Shown here in pieces: positions 1-8,138 of a DNA stretch of 64,000 nucleotides. Position 1 is the first letter of the stretch. Each line of letters opens with the position of its first letter. A program made the translations under genes and the position numbers. Below the pieces are notes generated by a model. The model searched no databases. It was not told the origin of the DNA and saw nothing but the letters and a program-made list of their open reading frames with translations. This stretch comes from Mucinivorans sp036654415 (GTDB taxonomy: Bacteria > Bacteroidota > Bacteroidia > Bacteroidales > Rikenellaceae): positions 8,118-72,117 of the forward strand of contig JAVVSB010000005.1 of NCBI GenBank assembly GCA_036654415.1, written 5' to 3'.

Positions 1-20
1 AATAAAAAATTGTAAATAGA

Positions 21-1889
21 ATGCTCGTATATCTTGTACTCTTTTCTCTGCTTATCTTCTTGTTGCCTACGTGGGCTAAGGGCTGGGCTGCTTTTCTCCT
101 CATTTTGTTGGGGGCGGCGGTCTCTGTGGGGGGGGGATGGAGCTCGCTGATGGGTGTGGTGGTGGTAGGGTTGCCAATTTTTACTACTCTCAGCTCGTTG
201 TTTGTGATTCTGATTTGTATTGCCGCAGTCTCGGTGGGGCTTTTTGCGGTGGGTTATCTGCGTGAACAACATTCCACTCACAGTGCCATGGCCATTTCGT
301 TGCATGGGGTGGCTTTGGTGGTTCTTTTCTACTCCATGGTTGCCATAGTGAGTGCTATGGAGCGTTATGAGTTTTTGCTCTGGTGGGAGTTAATGACTTT
401 GAGTTCGTTTATGTTGGTGATGTTCAATGGTCATCGCAAAGAGGTGCTTCACGGTGCAGTAGGTTATTTTGTGATGATGCATCTGAGTTTCTTTTTCTTG
501 CTTATTGGTTTTAGCTCTCTACCTGCAGGGGAACTCTTCGGAAGTGGGACAATGCCATGGTGGGTTTGGTTGATGTTTTTGGTGGGCTTTGGCTTCAAGG
601 CCGGGTTGGTGCCGTTGCACACTTGGTTACCCACAACGTATAGTGCTGCTCCAAGTCACGTGTCGGCCATAATGTCGGGAGCCATGAGTGCTATGGGATT
701 TTATGGCCTTTTCCGTGTACTGATGGCTTCGGGTGATGCTTTGATTTTTGGGGTTACACTCTTTGTAGTGGGGTGTATCACGGCTCTTTTTGGAGTGATA
801 AAGGCCACTATGCAAAGCGACCTAAAACGGTTGTTGGCTTATAGTTCTATAGAGAATATGGGTATTGCCGTTCTAGCCTTGGGGCTTGGGGCCATCGGTG
901 TAGCAACTGGTAGTGAGGCCTTGATGGTGTGTGGTTATGGTGGAGCCCTGATTCATATAATGGGCCATTCGGCTTACAAAACCATGCTCTATTTAAGTGT
1001 AGGGGCGGTGATTTTTCGGACCAAGAGTTCGGCAATAAACACTCTTGGTGGGCTGATGCGTCGTATGCCTATTACGGGCTCTATTTTTGGTGTGGGGGTG
1101 TTGGCCATCTGTTCTGTGCCACCTTTTGTTGGTTTTAGTTCAGAGTTTACTGTGCTCAGTGGGCTTTTTAACTCTATTGCTTTAGCTTCCAACATCGTGG
1201 TTGGTGTTATTGGTATTACGGTGTTGTCCTTGGTGGGAGGACTCTCGCTTATGGCCTTTGGTAAGGCTTATGGCCTTACTATGCTTGGAGTGTCACGAAG
1301 CCAAAGTGCATGCAAGGCTACTGAGGTTAGTGGGGTGATGTTGTGTAGTGCAGTGTTGCCACTTATGTCTGTAGTCTTTGGTGCGATGGCTTACCCCTAT
1401 TTGGTGTTGAGTAATTCGTTCTCACTTTTTGGAGTTATCCCAACAGTGGATACTTGGGGTGTTGTTGATAATTTATGGGTGGTTACTTTGGCCTTGTGTG
1501 TGGTGGTGGTGCTCTGTCTGGGATTCATAGCCCTGCGGTTTTACCTTCAGCGTAGTAGAGCCATTAGTAGTGCTCCTACTTGGGGCTGCGCTTTTGCCAA
1601 GATAGACAGTTCTATGCAGTATACCTCTGAGTCGCTGAGTGCCGAGCTACAACAGACAATGAGTTATAAGCCTCTTGAGGTGGACTCCTCCCGGAATGTT
1701 TTTGTGCATCAAGAGGGTCAATGGAAGGAACATAATAAAAAATTGGTTGTGAATTTCCGTGTTCGTTGGATGCGTCGTTGGAGTTCGCGATTGGCTCTGT
1801 TCCAGACGGGGCGTACCAACCACTATATCCTGCATGCTTTACTTTTTCTACTTCTGATATTAATTATCTCAATGCTGGGCCTAATTTGA
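21..1889 (+). CDS. hyfB: Hydrogenase-4 component B / NuoL-type antiporter subunit
   Basis: Polytopic membrane protein of 622 residues belonging to the NuoL/MrpA-like proton-translocating family, as found in group-4 [NiFe] hydrogenases and related complexes. It should carry out ion pumping in the inner membrane. Visible family residues are the conserved Glu in the WWELM segment (E123), the Lys in FGFKAGLVPLHTWLP (K193) and a second Lys in SDLKRLLAYSS (K269). The C-terminal segment TWGCAF...MQYT followed by a final membrane helix is the HyfB type rather than NuoL itself. The stop overlaps the likely TTG start of hyfC. No promoter is visible in the 20 bases upstream, so the operon probably starts before the window. 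The catalytic subunit is not in view, so the partner enzyme is unknown. Confidence 0.88.
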   Translation: MLVYLVLFSLLIFLLPTWAKGWAAFLLILLGAAVSVGGGWSSLMGVVVVGLPIFTTLSSLFVILICIAAVSVGLFAVGYLREQHSTHSAMAISLHGVALVVLFYSMVAIVSAMERYEFLLWWELMTLSSFMLVMFNGHRKEVLHGAVGYFVMMHLSFFFLLIGFSSLPAGELFGSGTMPWWVWLMFLVGFGFKAGLVPLHTWLPTTYSAAPSHVSAIMSGAMSAMGFYGLFRVLMASGDALIFGVTLFVVGCITALFGVIKATMQSDLKRLLAYSSIENMGIAVLALGLGAIGVATGSEALMVCGYGGALIHIMGHSAYKTMLYLSVGAVIFRTKSSAINTLGGLMRRMPITGSIFGVGVLAICSVPPFVGFSSEFTVLSGLFNSIALASNIVVGVIGITVLSLVGGLSLMAFGKAYGLTMLGVSRSQSACKATEVSGVMLCSAVLPLMSVVFGAMAYPYLVLSNSFSLFGVIPTVDTWGVVDNLWVVTLALCVVVVLCLGFIALRFYLQRSRAISSAPTWGCAFAKIDSSMQYTSESLSAELQQTMSYKPLEVDSSRNVFVHQEGQWKEHNKKLVVNFRVRWMRRWSSRLALFQTGRTNHYILHALLFLLLILIISMLGLI

Positions 1890-2797
1890 TACCAATATTC
1901 GCTATATTATTATTTGCTATCCTCTTGCCTGGGGGTGTTAATCGTGTGCGCTCGTGGCTTAGTGGTCGCTTAGGCTATCGCTTTTTTCAGCCGCTTTATA
2001 CCGTTGGTGTACTACTTGGTAAGGCTAGTGTATACAGCAATACATCTAGTTGGCTTACTCGATTGGTGGCGCCTCTTTATCTCTCCTGTACAGTGGTTGC
2101 TGCCTTGTGTATTCCTTTTGGAAGTTTTGGGGCCTTGGTGAGTTTTGATGGCGATTTTATCTTGTTTGTATATCTATTGGGTTTAGGTAGGCTCATTTTA
2201 GTGTTAGGGGCTTTGGATAGTGGTAGCTCGTTTCAGGGTATGGGCTCCTCTCGCGAACTTCTGCTTGGTATGATGGCCGAGCCAGCCTACTTTCTTTTTT
2301 TTGGGACTCTGTCGCTCATTACTGGTCATTATAGTTTTAGCTCTGTCTTTTCTCAGTTCGACAATGTATCTATCAATCTACTGGTGCTCTCTATGTTGGT
2401 GGGGTATGGTTTTTTTAAGCTGTCGCTTTTGGAGTGTTCTCGTGTGCCAGTGGACGATACGGCCACGCATCTGGAGCTGACTATGATACACGAAGTGATG
2501 GTGCTCGATTTGTCGGGTGTTGATTTGGCTTTTATTAAAATTAGTGGTTGGATTAAACTCTCCATTTTTGGACTTTTGGTTGCCAATGCTCTTGTTCCAG
2601 CCCATATTACTGGCCCGCTGTTGTGGTTGTTCTTGCTGCTCTCGATGGTGGTGTATGTGGGCTCAATAGGTTTTATTGAATCTATGCGTGCGCGCAATAG
2701 GATGAATAAAAATTCAACCTTTTTGGCCACTATTGTCTCCGTGGCGCTGCTTTCATTTGTGGTAGCCTACCTGCTTTCAACTAATATTTTTTTGTAA
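1886..2797 (+). CDS. hyfC: Hydrogenase-4 component C / NuoH-like membrane subunit
   Basis: NuoH/HycD-type membrane subunit, about 303 residues, which anchors the hydrophilic arm of a membrane-bound hydrogenase-like complex. The family signature RVPVDDTATHLELTMIHEVM is clear, as is the SxFxGMGSSREL stretch. I place the start at the TTG at 1886, which overlaps the hyfB stop in the arrangement TTGA. The frame is open further upstream to 1766, but that part lies inside hyfB and does not resemble the family. The protein is nearly all hydrophobic helices. It belongs to one transcription unit with hyfB and hyfE. The start codon is the least certain point. Confidence 0.85.
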   Translation: MIPIFAILLFAILLPGGVNRVRSWLSGRLGYRFFQPLYTVGVLLGKASVYSNTSSWLTRLVAPLYLSCTVVAALCIPFGSFGALVSFDGDFILFVYLLGLGRLILVLGALDSGSSFQGMGSSRELLLGMMAEPAYFLFFGTLSLITGHYSFSSVFSQFDNVSINLLVLSMLVGYGFFKLSLLECSRVPVDDTATHLELTMIHEVMVLDLSGVDLAFIKISGWIKLSIFGLLVANALVPAHITGPLLWLFLLLSMVVYVGSIGFIESMRARNRMNKNSTFLATIVSVALLSFVVAYLLSTNIFL

Positions 2798-2800
2798 ACA

Positions 2801-3430
2801 ATGCTACTGGCTTTTATCATACTTTATGCTCTCTCCTTGCTTTACGTCTGTGCCACGGAGCGGTTTCGTCATTACGCCCTTCTGGTGGGGCTACAGGGGT
2901 GGCTATTGCTGGCCATAGCCCTTATGCAGCTAGGTAATAGCTCGTCTTTGGAGCAGATTTTTATCGTTACTGAGACTTTGGTCTTTAAGGGTATCTTGGT
3001 TCCTTATCTGCTTTTTAGAATTATACGTCAAAATCAGGTCAATAAGGCTCATAGGATTGCCATTCCAACCTTTATTTCTGTAATGATTTCTATTGTTGCC
3101 CTGGTTTGTAGCCTGTGGATAACTAGTTTTGTAGCCTCTACTGGGGTCAATACTATGTTTTTGGGGATTGCGCTCTTTGGCTTACTTACGGGGCTTATTA
3201 TGATTACAACTCATCGTCGTATCTTTTCGCACATGATAGGTTTTTTGGTCATCGAAAACACCGTTATGTTGCTTTCATTGGCCGTGGGTATCGAGATGCC
3301 GATGCTTATCAATGTGGGGGTGTTGCTCGATATACTTATGGGGGTTTTGATTCTTGGTATTTTTATTAATAAGATTGGTAGTAGGATACATTCACTCGAC
3401 AGTGGTGAATTAACACGATTAAAGGATTAA
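2801..3430 (+). CDS. hyfE: Hydrogenase-4 component E (NuoK/MrpC-like)
   Basis: Small polytopic protein of 209 residues, close to the usual HyfE length. It resembles the NuoK/MrpC-like HyfE family in having several helices and an acidic residue inside a membrane segment (VTETLVFKGILVPYLL and FLVIENTVMLLSLAVG). It is predicted to be part of the proton channel of the same complex as the two genes before it, from which it is separated by only 3 bases. In enterobacterial hyf operons further subunits (HyfF, HyfG, HyfI) follow. Here thiM follows after 2 bases, so the remaining subunits must lie upstream of the window or elsewhere. Confidence 0.8.
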   Translation: MLLAFIILYALSLLYVCATERFRHYALLVGLQGWLLLAIALMQLGNSSSLEQIFIVTETLVFKGILVPYLLFRIIRQNQVNKAHRIAIPTFISVMISIVALVCSLWITSFVASTGVNTMFLGIALFGLLTGLIMITTHRRIFSHMIGFLVIENTVMLLSLAVGIEMPMLINVGVLLDILMGVLILGIFINKIGSRIHSLDSGELTRLKD

Positions 3431-3432
3431 AG

Positions 3433-4206
3433 ATGTTTGATTTTTCAAAAGATTTGGCAGCCATACGACTTCGTAGGCCTTTGGTTCACAATATCACCAA
3501 TTATGTGGTGATGAATTCTACGGCCAATGCGTTGTTGGCTATGGGAGCTTCACCTGTTATGGCTCATGCTAAGCAGGAGGTTGAGGAGTTGGCCTCAGCG
3601 GCCAGCTCTGTGGTGCTTAATATGGGTACTTTGAGTGAGTCGTGGATTCATTCTATGGTGTTGGCAGCGCGTGCTGCTGCCAAGGCTGGAGTGCCCATTG
3701 TGGTTGACCCTGTGGGGGTCGGGGCTACCCAGTTTCGAGCCAAAACAATACTTGAGTTGTTGTCATCCTGTTCGCCTGCCATTATTCGTGGCAACTCTTC
3801 CGAAATCATGGCCACTGCTGAACTTTACTTGGGGCTTCCAAACAGCTCACGAACCAAAGGGGTTGATGCTATGGTTCACTCTGTTCAGGCGGTGGATATG
3901 GCTGTACAGTTAAGTCGTAAAAGTGGGGCTGTGGTGGTTGTTAGCGGTGTGGTAGACTACATTGTAAGTGGTGAAGATGTACTTGAGAATCACTATGGGA
4001 CAACCCTGATGTCGCGTGTGACAGGTATGGGATGCACCTCTTCGGCTGTTTGTGGAGCTTTTGTGGCCGTAAATGCTAACCACGCTCAGGCGGCACTCCA
4101 CGCTATGCAATTTATGGGCATTTGTGGTGAGCGTGTTTTTGCTAAAGTAGGCTCTGCACCAGGAAGCTTTCAGGTGGCTCTGCTCGATGAATTCTTTACG
4201 GTGTAA
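3433..4206 (+). CDS. thiM: Hydroxyethylthiazole kinase
   Basis: ThiM phosphorylates 4-methyl-5-(2-hydroxyethyl)thiazole, a salvage step feeding thiamine phosphate synthesis. The 257-residue length is typical. Recognisable family segments are HNITNYVVMN near the N-terminus, VDPVGVGAT, RGNSSEI and the C-terminal anion-hole region VTGMGCTSSA. It starts 2 bases after hyfE and probably shares its transcript. This is an unexpected partner for an ion-pumping complex and may simply reflect gene packing. I see no thiamine riboswitch before it. The other thiamine-type gene in the window, at 39095, is a degenerate ThiL-like protein and is not adjacent. Confidence 0.93.
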   Translation: MFDFSKDLAAIRLRRPLVHNITNYVVMNSTANALLAMGASPVMAHAKQEVEELASAASSVVLNMGTLSESWIHSMVLAARAAAKAGVPIVVDPVGVGATQFRAKTILELLSSCSPAIIRGNSSEIMATAELYLGLPNSSRTKGVDAMVHSVQAVDMAVQLSRKSGAVVVVSGVVDYIVSGEDVLENHYGTTLMSRVTGMGCTSSAVCGAFVAVNANHAQAALHAMQFMGICGERVFAKVGSAPGSFQVALLDEFFTV

Positions 4207-4281
4207 TAGGCTGGGAAACATTGTCATTTTAGTTAAAGTTTTTTCATGTGACTTTTAATTTGAAATTCAAAATATTTATAC

Positions 4282-4289
4282 TACCTTTG
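4282..4289 (+). promoter_or_regulatory. Bacteroidota -7 box, distal promoter
   Basis: TACCTTTG matches the TAnnTTTG -7 consensus. A TTTG lies about 20 bases upstream within AATTTGAAATT. It would start a transcript near 4296 that runs through the small open frame and AC tract towards the kinase gene. Confidence 0.5.
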
Positions 4290-4351
4290 GTGTCAGAAGA
4301 ACTACTTCTTTTTTAGTCAGTTACTGCGTGGTGTAATTAGTTTTGAAATTC

Positions 4352-4513
<162 letters not shown>

Positions 4514-4557
4514 CCGAGCACCTCTTATTCGCGCGCAATCTATGTAAAATCATGTTA

Positions 4558-4591
4558 ATCAACAAAAAAACTGTATTGTTTTTTTGTTGAT
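4558..4591. repeat. Perfect 14-bp inverted repeat
   Basis: Arms 4558-4571 (ATCAACAAAAAAAC) and 4578-4591 are exact complements around the 6-base loop TGTATT. The stem is A/T-rich with no GC core, so it is a weak terminator candidate. It could equally be a protein-binding site between the two promoters of this gap. Confidence 0.8.
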
Positions 4592-4651
4592 TGTCTTCGT
4601 TTTGTGGTTATATGAGTACTGAGTTTGGGTGTACTTAATGGTGTGTAGGTG

Positions 4652-4659
4652 TAATTTTG
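4652..4659 (+). promoter_or_regulatory. -7 box before the PAS kinase
   Basis: TAATTTTG matches TAnnTTTG. A TTTGG lies at 4624, somewhat farther away than usual. A transcript would begin near 4665, leaving a leader of about 55 bases. Confidence 0.5.
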
Positions 4660-4720
4660 CATCCACAAGGAGAGACAAAGTGAGAAGAATTCGGAATAAT
4701 TATTTTAGGCTATTTTTATT

Positions 4721-6289
4721 ATGTCAACAAGCGAGTTAGAGAATGTTATCCAACACAATTGTAAATCTAATCTTTCAAGTGAGGAACTCTCGGAGAGTTG
4801 GAAATCAAAATTAGAATTTGCTATCAAATCCCTGGATGCTCATATTTGGGAATATGATATAGAAAAAGATATTTTGTTTTCGGAGGACCCTACTTCGTCA
4901 CTGGTGGGAGGAGTGGGTTTTGAGCAATATATTCTTATTCACCACCCCGATGATAGGGTGATTTTACGTAAGTCTATCCATGACCTTATCTGTGGTCAGA
5001 CAGACCGTCTGTCGTTAGATTTGCGCCTACGCCAAACCGATGGTTCATATATATGGATTAAGGTTCACGGTATGGTTTCGAAGCGTGATGGTCGGGGGCG
5101 AGCCATACACATTATCGGCCTGCGTCGTACCATCGAGGACCAAGTGAAGGCCAATATTGAATTGATTGAGAGTAAGCGACGATTAGAGGAGTATACCATT
5201 AAATCCAAGCTTTCGATGGCTTTGGGTGATATTTGGATGTGGGATTATGACATTAAATCAGGTGTTGTTTCTCTGTTAGACCCTGCAACTGATACTCGGC
5301 AACAAATGTTGCGTGCTGATGCCGTGGCTATAGTCTATCGGGATGATATGCCTGAACTCTTGGTTGGAATTAATAAGTTAAAAGATGGGGATGCTACCCA
5401 TTTTACTTGTCAGGTACGGTTAATTATGTCTCCTGGTTTGCGGTGGATGGAGTTTACAGCCACTGTTTTATCGCGTGATGGTCAGAATGAACCTACGGAC
5501 CTTACAGGGCTGTTGCGCGATGTGACCAAAGAGCATGTTATGATGGCTGAGCTGGTCCAGTTGCGTAATCAGGCCGACAAGGCTAACCAGCTCAAGACAG
5601 CTTTCCTGGCCAATATGAGTCACGAGATACGTACCCCACTTAATGCCATTGTCGGTTTTTCAAATCTTATTGTTAGCTCGGTGGAGCATGACGAGTCTTT
5701 GGCTCAGTATGGCAAACTCATCGAGTTCAACAATAACTTGCTCACCCAGCTCATCAACGACATCCTGGATATGTCGAAAATTGAGGCTGGTAAATTGGAT
5801 TTTATTATGAGTGAAATATGTGTTAATGAACTTATGGAGCAGTTACAGCAGATGTTTAGTATGCGTGTGGATAGAGACCTGGTAAGTGTTGTTTTTGACC
5901 CTCCCACCCAGCAGTGTTATATTGTTTCGGAGCGTAACCGTTTGACACAGGTGATAACTAATTTTCTAAGTAACGCGGTCAAATTCACCAGCCATGGCTC
6001 CATACATTTGGGTTATAAAAAATATGATGATGAACTCTATTTTTATGTACGCGATACGGGGAAGGGCATATCTAAGGGTAATCTGCCTGCTATTTTCGAC
6101 CGCTTTGCCAAGTTTGATAGCTCGATTCCTGGTACAGGCTTGGGGTTATCCATCAGTCAGATGATTGTTGAGCGTTTGGGCGGTAAAATAGGTGTTGAAT
6201 CTCAGGAGGGGATGGGAGCCAAGTTCTGGTTCACTCTGCCTTGTATCATCCATGAGGTGAGCTCCGTGGAGCAGACTTTTGATGAATAA
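4721..6289 (+). CDS. Soluble PAS-PAS sensor histidine kinase
   Basis: Cytoplasmic sensor kinase of 522 residues with no membrane segment. Two PAS folds (about 25-140 and 160-275) each end in a PAC-like stretch (DGSYIWIKVHG and LRWMEFTATV). They are followed by a short coiled coil and the HisKA helix with phosphoacceptor H301 in FLANMSHEIRTPLNAI. The ATPase domain shows the N box (N418 in FLSNAVKF), G1 (DTGKGIS), the F box (IFDRFAKF) and G2 (GTGLGLSIS). There is no receiver domain and no response regulator next to it, so the partner is unknown. It probably senses an internal ligand or redox state. Its long upstream region with an AC tract is unusual. Confidence 0.9.
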   Translation: MSTSELENVIQHNCKSNLSSEELSESWKSKLEFAIKSLDAHIWEYDIEKDILFSEDPTSSLVGGVGFEQYILIHHPDDRVILRKSIHDLICGQTDRLSLDLRLRQTDGSYIWIKVHGMVSKRDGRGRAIHIIGLRRTIEDQVKANIELIESKRRLEEYTIKSKLSMALGDIWMWDYDIKSGVVSLLDPATDTRQQMLRADAVAIVYRDDMPELLVGINKLKDGDATHFTCQVRLIMSPGLRWMEFTATVLSRDGQNEPTDLTGLLRDVTKEHVMMAELVQLRNQADKANQLKTAFLANMSHEIRTPLNAIVGFSNLIVSSVEHDESLAQYGKLIEFNNNLLTQLINDILDMSKIEAGKLDFIMSEICVNELMEQLQQMFSMRVDRDLVSVVFDPPTQQCYIVSERNRLTQVITNFLSNAVKFTSHGSIHLGYKKYDDELYFYVRDTGKGISKGNLPAIFDRFAKFDSSIPGTGLGLSISQMIVERLGGKIGVESQEGMGAKFWFTLPCIIHEVSSVEQTFDE

Positions 6290-6312
6290 GTAATTTTTCT
6301 TAGAAAAGTAAT

Positions 6313-6320
6313 TACCTTTG
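6313..6320 (+). promoter_or_regulatory. -7 box before cysE
   Basis: TACCTTTG, 23 bases before the cysE ATG. No convincing -33 TTTG at the normal spacing. Confidence 0.6.
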
Positions 6321-6343
6321 CTACCTAATTAGTATACAGAGGT

Positions 6344-7138
6344 ATGAATAAAAATGAAATTATTAGTGGGGTTGCCCTTGCGTTAGCCCTAGATTCCACC
6401 AAGGCTCAACAGTTGCCTTGTGTGGCCAAAATCAAAGAGCTCACCGAGTTGACGCGTGCTGTTGTTTTCCCACAATATTTTTGTCAACATACCTCGCCTT
6501 TTGTGGTCGCCACCAAGGTAGAGCAGATTTACAATATTCTTTTCGAACAGGCTAGTGAGGGTGTAGCCTCCAAATTTGTTAGCTCTTTATGTGAGCTACG
6601 ACGGCTTATTATGACCGATGTCGAGGCCGTGTATAATGGTGACCCCGCGGCCAAGAGCCACACCGAGGTGATTTTTTGTTACCCAGCCATCACAGCCATG
6701 CTTTTTCATCGCATGGCTCACCTGCTTTGTGACGGTTATATCCTTATTGCTCGTATGATATCCGAGATGGCTCACTCCTTGACTGGTATTGATATTCACC
6801 CTTGTGCCCAGATAGGCGAGAGCTTCAGTATTGACCATGGCACAGGTGTTGTTATAGGCGAGACTACCATCATAGGCCGCGGTGTGCACCTCTACCAGGG
6901 GGTTACGCTTGGGGCTCATAGTTTTCGCACCGACAGTCAGGGTAACCCCATTAATACCCCGCGTCACCCCATCATTGGCGATGATGTGACGATATACTCC
7001 AATACCAGTGTCTTGGGGCGCATCGAAATAGGCCAAGGGTCGGTCATCGGGGGCAATGTATGGTTGACCAAAAGTGTGCCACCACACTCCAAAATCACTC
7101 AATCCACGGTTCATCATATTACATCAGAGGTTTTCTAA
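6344..7138 (+). CDS. cysE: Serine O-acetyltransferase
   Basis: Transfers acetyl from acetyl-CoA to L-serine, giving O-acetylserine for cysteine synthesis. The protein has 264 residues. An all-helical N-terminal half is followed by the left-handed beta-helix of hexapeptide repeats (VVIGETTIIGRGVHLYQGV). Catalytic-type motifs DIHPCAQIG and IDHGTGVVIGET are intact, as is the NTPRHPIIGDDV region. The cysteine synthase gene starts 4 bases after its stop, so the two consecutive enzymes are co-expressed and may form the usual SAT-OASS complex. A TACCTTTG promoter lies directly upstream. Confidence 0.93.
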   Translation: MNKNEIISGVALALALDSTKAQQLPCVAKIKELTELTRAVVFPQYFCQHTSPFVVATKVEQIYNILFEQASEGVASKFVSSLCELRRLIMTDVEAVYNGDPAAKSHTEVIFCYPAITAMLFHRMAHLLCDGYILIARMISEMAHSLTGIDIHPCAQIGESFSIDHGTGVVIGETTIIGRGVHLYQGVTLGAHSFRTDSQGNPINTPRHPIIGDDVTIYSNTSVLGRIEIGQGSVIGGNVWLTKSVPPHSKITQSTVHHITSEVF

Positions 7139-7142
7139 AAAG

Positions 7143-8048
7143 ATGCAAATAGCCAATTCAATTACCGAACTCATCGGCCATACTCCCATGGTACGCTTGC
7201 ATAATTACGCTGTCCATTTGGGGCTCCAGGGGCAAATCATAGCCAAGTTGGAGTATTTCAATCCAGCAGGTAGTGCCAAAGATAGGGTAGCCCTGTCTAT
7301 GGTCGAGGCTGCCAACCTCAGCTCAGGGAATGTTATCATAGAGCCCACTAGTGGCAACACGGGTATTGGGTTGGCTATGGTGGCTGCCGCTCGTGGTCTG
7401 CGCCTTATACTAACTATGCCCGAAAATATGAGTCTCGAAAGGCGCGAGATGCTTGCAGCCTTGGGGGCTCAACTTGTGCTTACGCCAGCCCTAGCGGGGA
7501 TGTCTGGTGCCATTGAGCGTGCTCGAGGGTTGCAACAATCTATTCCAGGAGCCATTATTTTGGGCCAATTCGACAATCCAGCCAATCCAGCTGCCCATGC
7601 CCTTACAACAGCTCGTGAAATTATTGACGACACCCAAGGGGAGTTCGATGTTTTTGTGGCTTGCGTTGGCACTGGTGGTACTATTAGCGGTGTGGGGCAA
7701 ACTCTTAAAAAAGAGTATCCTCGTATCGAAATTGTGGCTGTGGAACCTTTGGAGTCGCCACTGATTAGTCAAGGCTGGGCTGGGGCGCACAAAATACAGG
7801 GAATTGGTGCCAATTTTGTGCCCCACAACTACAATGCCTTGGTTGTGGATAGAGTTGTACCTGTTAGTGGTGACCAAGCCTATCATAGTTGCCGTTTATT
7901 AGCTTCTGATGAAGGATTTTTGGTTGGTATTAGTTCTGGTGCTGCTTTGGCTGTCGCCACTCAGTTGGCCCAGCAGACTAGCAAAAGAGTCGTGGTACTT
8001 ATGCCAGACTCAGGCGAGAGGTATCTTTCGACAGGATTATTTAGGTAA
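7143..8048 (+). CDS. cysK: Cysteine synthase A (O-acetylserine sulfhydrylase)
   Basis: PLP enzyme of 301 residues that replaces the acetyl group of O-acetylserine with sulfide. I choose the ATG at 7143, because family similarity begins with ITELIGHTPMVRL. The frame extends to 7074 but that part overlaps cysE. K46 in GSAKDR is the Schiff-base lysine. The substrate loop PTSGNTGIGLA, the phosphate loop GTGGTISGVG and the C-terminal PDSGERYLSTGLF are all present. It is the second gene of the cysE-cysK unit. No terminator hairpin is obvious before the promoter of the next gene. Confidence 0.94.
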   Translation: MQIANSITELIGHTPMVRLHNYAVHLGLQGQIIAKLEYFNPAGSAKDRVALSMVEAANLSSGNVIIEPTSGNTGIGLAMVAAARGLRLILTMPENMSLERREMLAALGAQLVLTPALAGMSGAIERARGLQQSIPGAIILGQFDNPANPAAHALTTAREIIDDTQGEFDVFVACVGTGGTISGVGQTLKKEYPRIEIVAVEPLESPLISQGWAGAHKIQGIGANFVPHNYNALVVDRVVPVSGDQAYHSCRLLASDEGFLVGISSGAALAVATQLAQQTSKRVVVLMPDSGERYLSTGLFR

Positions 8049-8050
8049 TA

Positions 8051-8082
8051 TTTGGTGTAATAAAAAATTATATATATCTTTG
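8051..8082 (+). promoter_or_regulatory. Full -33/-7 promoter of the lipoprotein pair
   Basis: TTTGG at 8051-8055 and TATCTTTG at 8075-8082 are separated by 19 bases. This is the best match to the two-part Bacteroidota promoter in the window. The leader to the GTG start is about 50 bases. Confidence 0.75.
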
Positions 8083-8138
8083 TAGAGTTTAACAGGGTGA
8101 AAAATAGAGTGTAAGCTAATTTTAATAAACTAAAATTT

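Noticed and set aside
1..20. Possible end of an upstream gene (stop codons at 13-15 and 17-19)
   Set aside because: Too short to choose a frame or recognise a product.
1766..1885. N-terminal extension of hyfC
   Set aside because: This stretch lies inside hyfB in another frame and does not resemble HyfC, so I start at the overlapping TTG at 1886.
3350..3440. Thiamine riboswitch before thiM
   Set aside because: thiM starts 2 bases after hyfE, leaving no room for a riboswitch, and no TPP-like core is seen.
6596..7117. Long open frame on the minus strand opposite cysE
   Set aside because: It is fully antisense to a clear cysE, has no family resemblance and no promoter box, so it is a shadow of codon bias.
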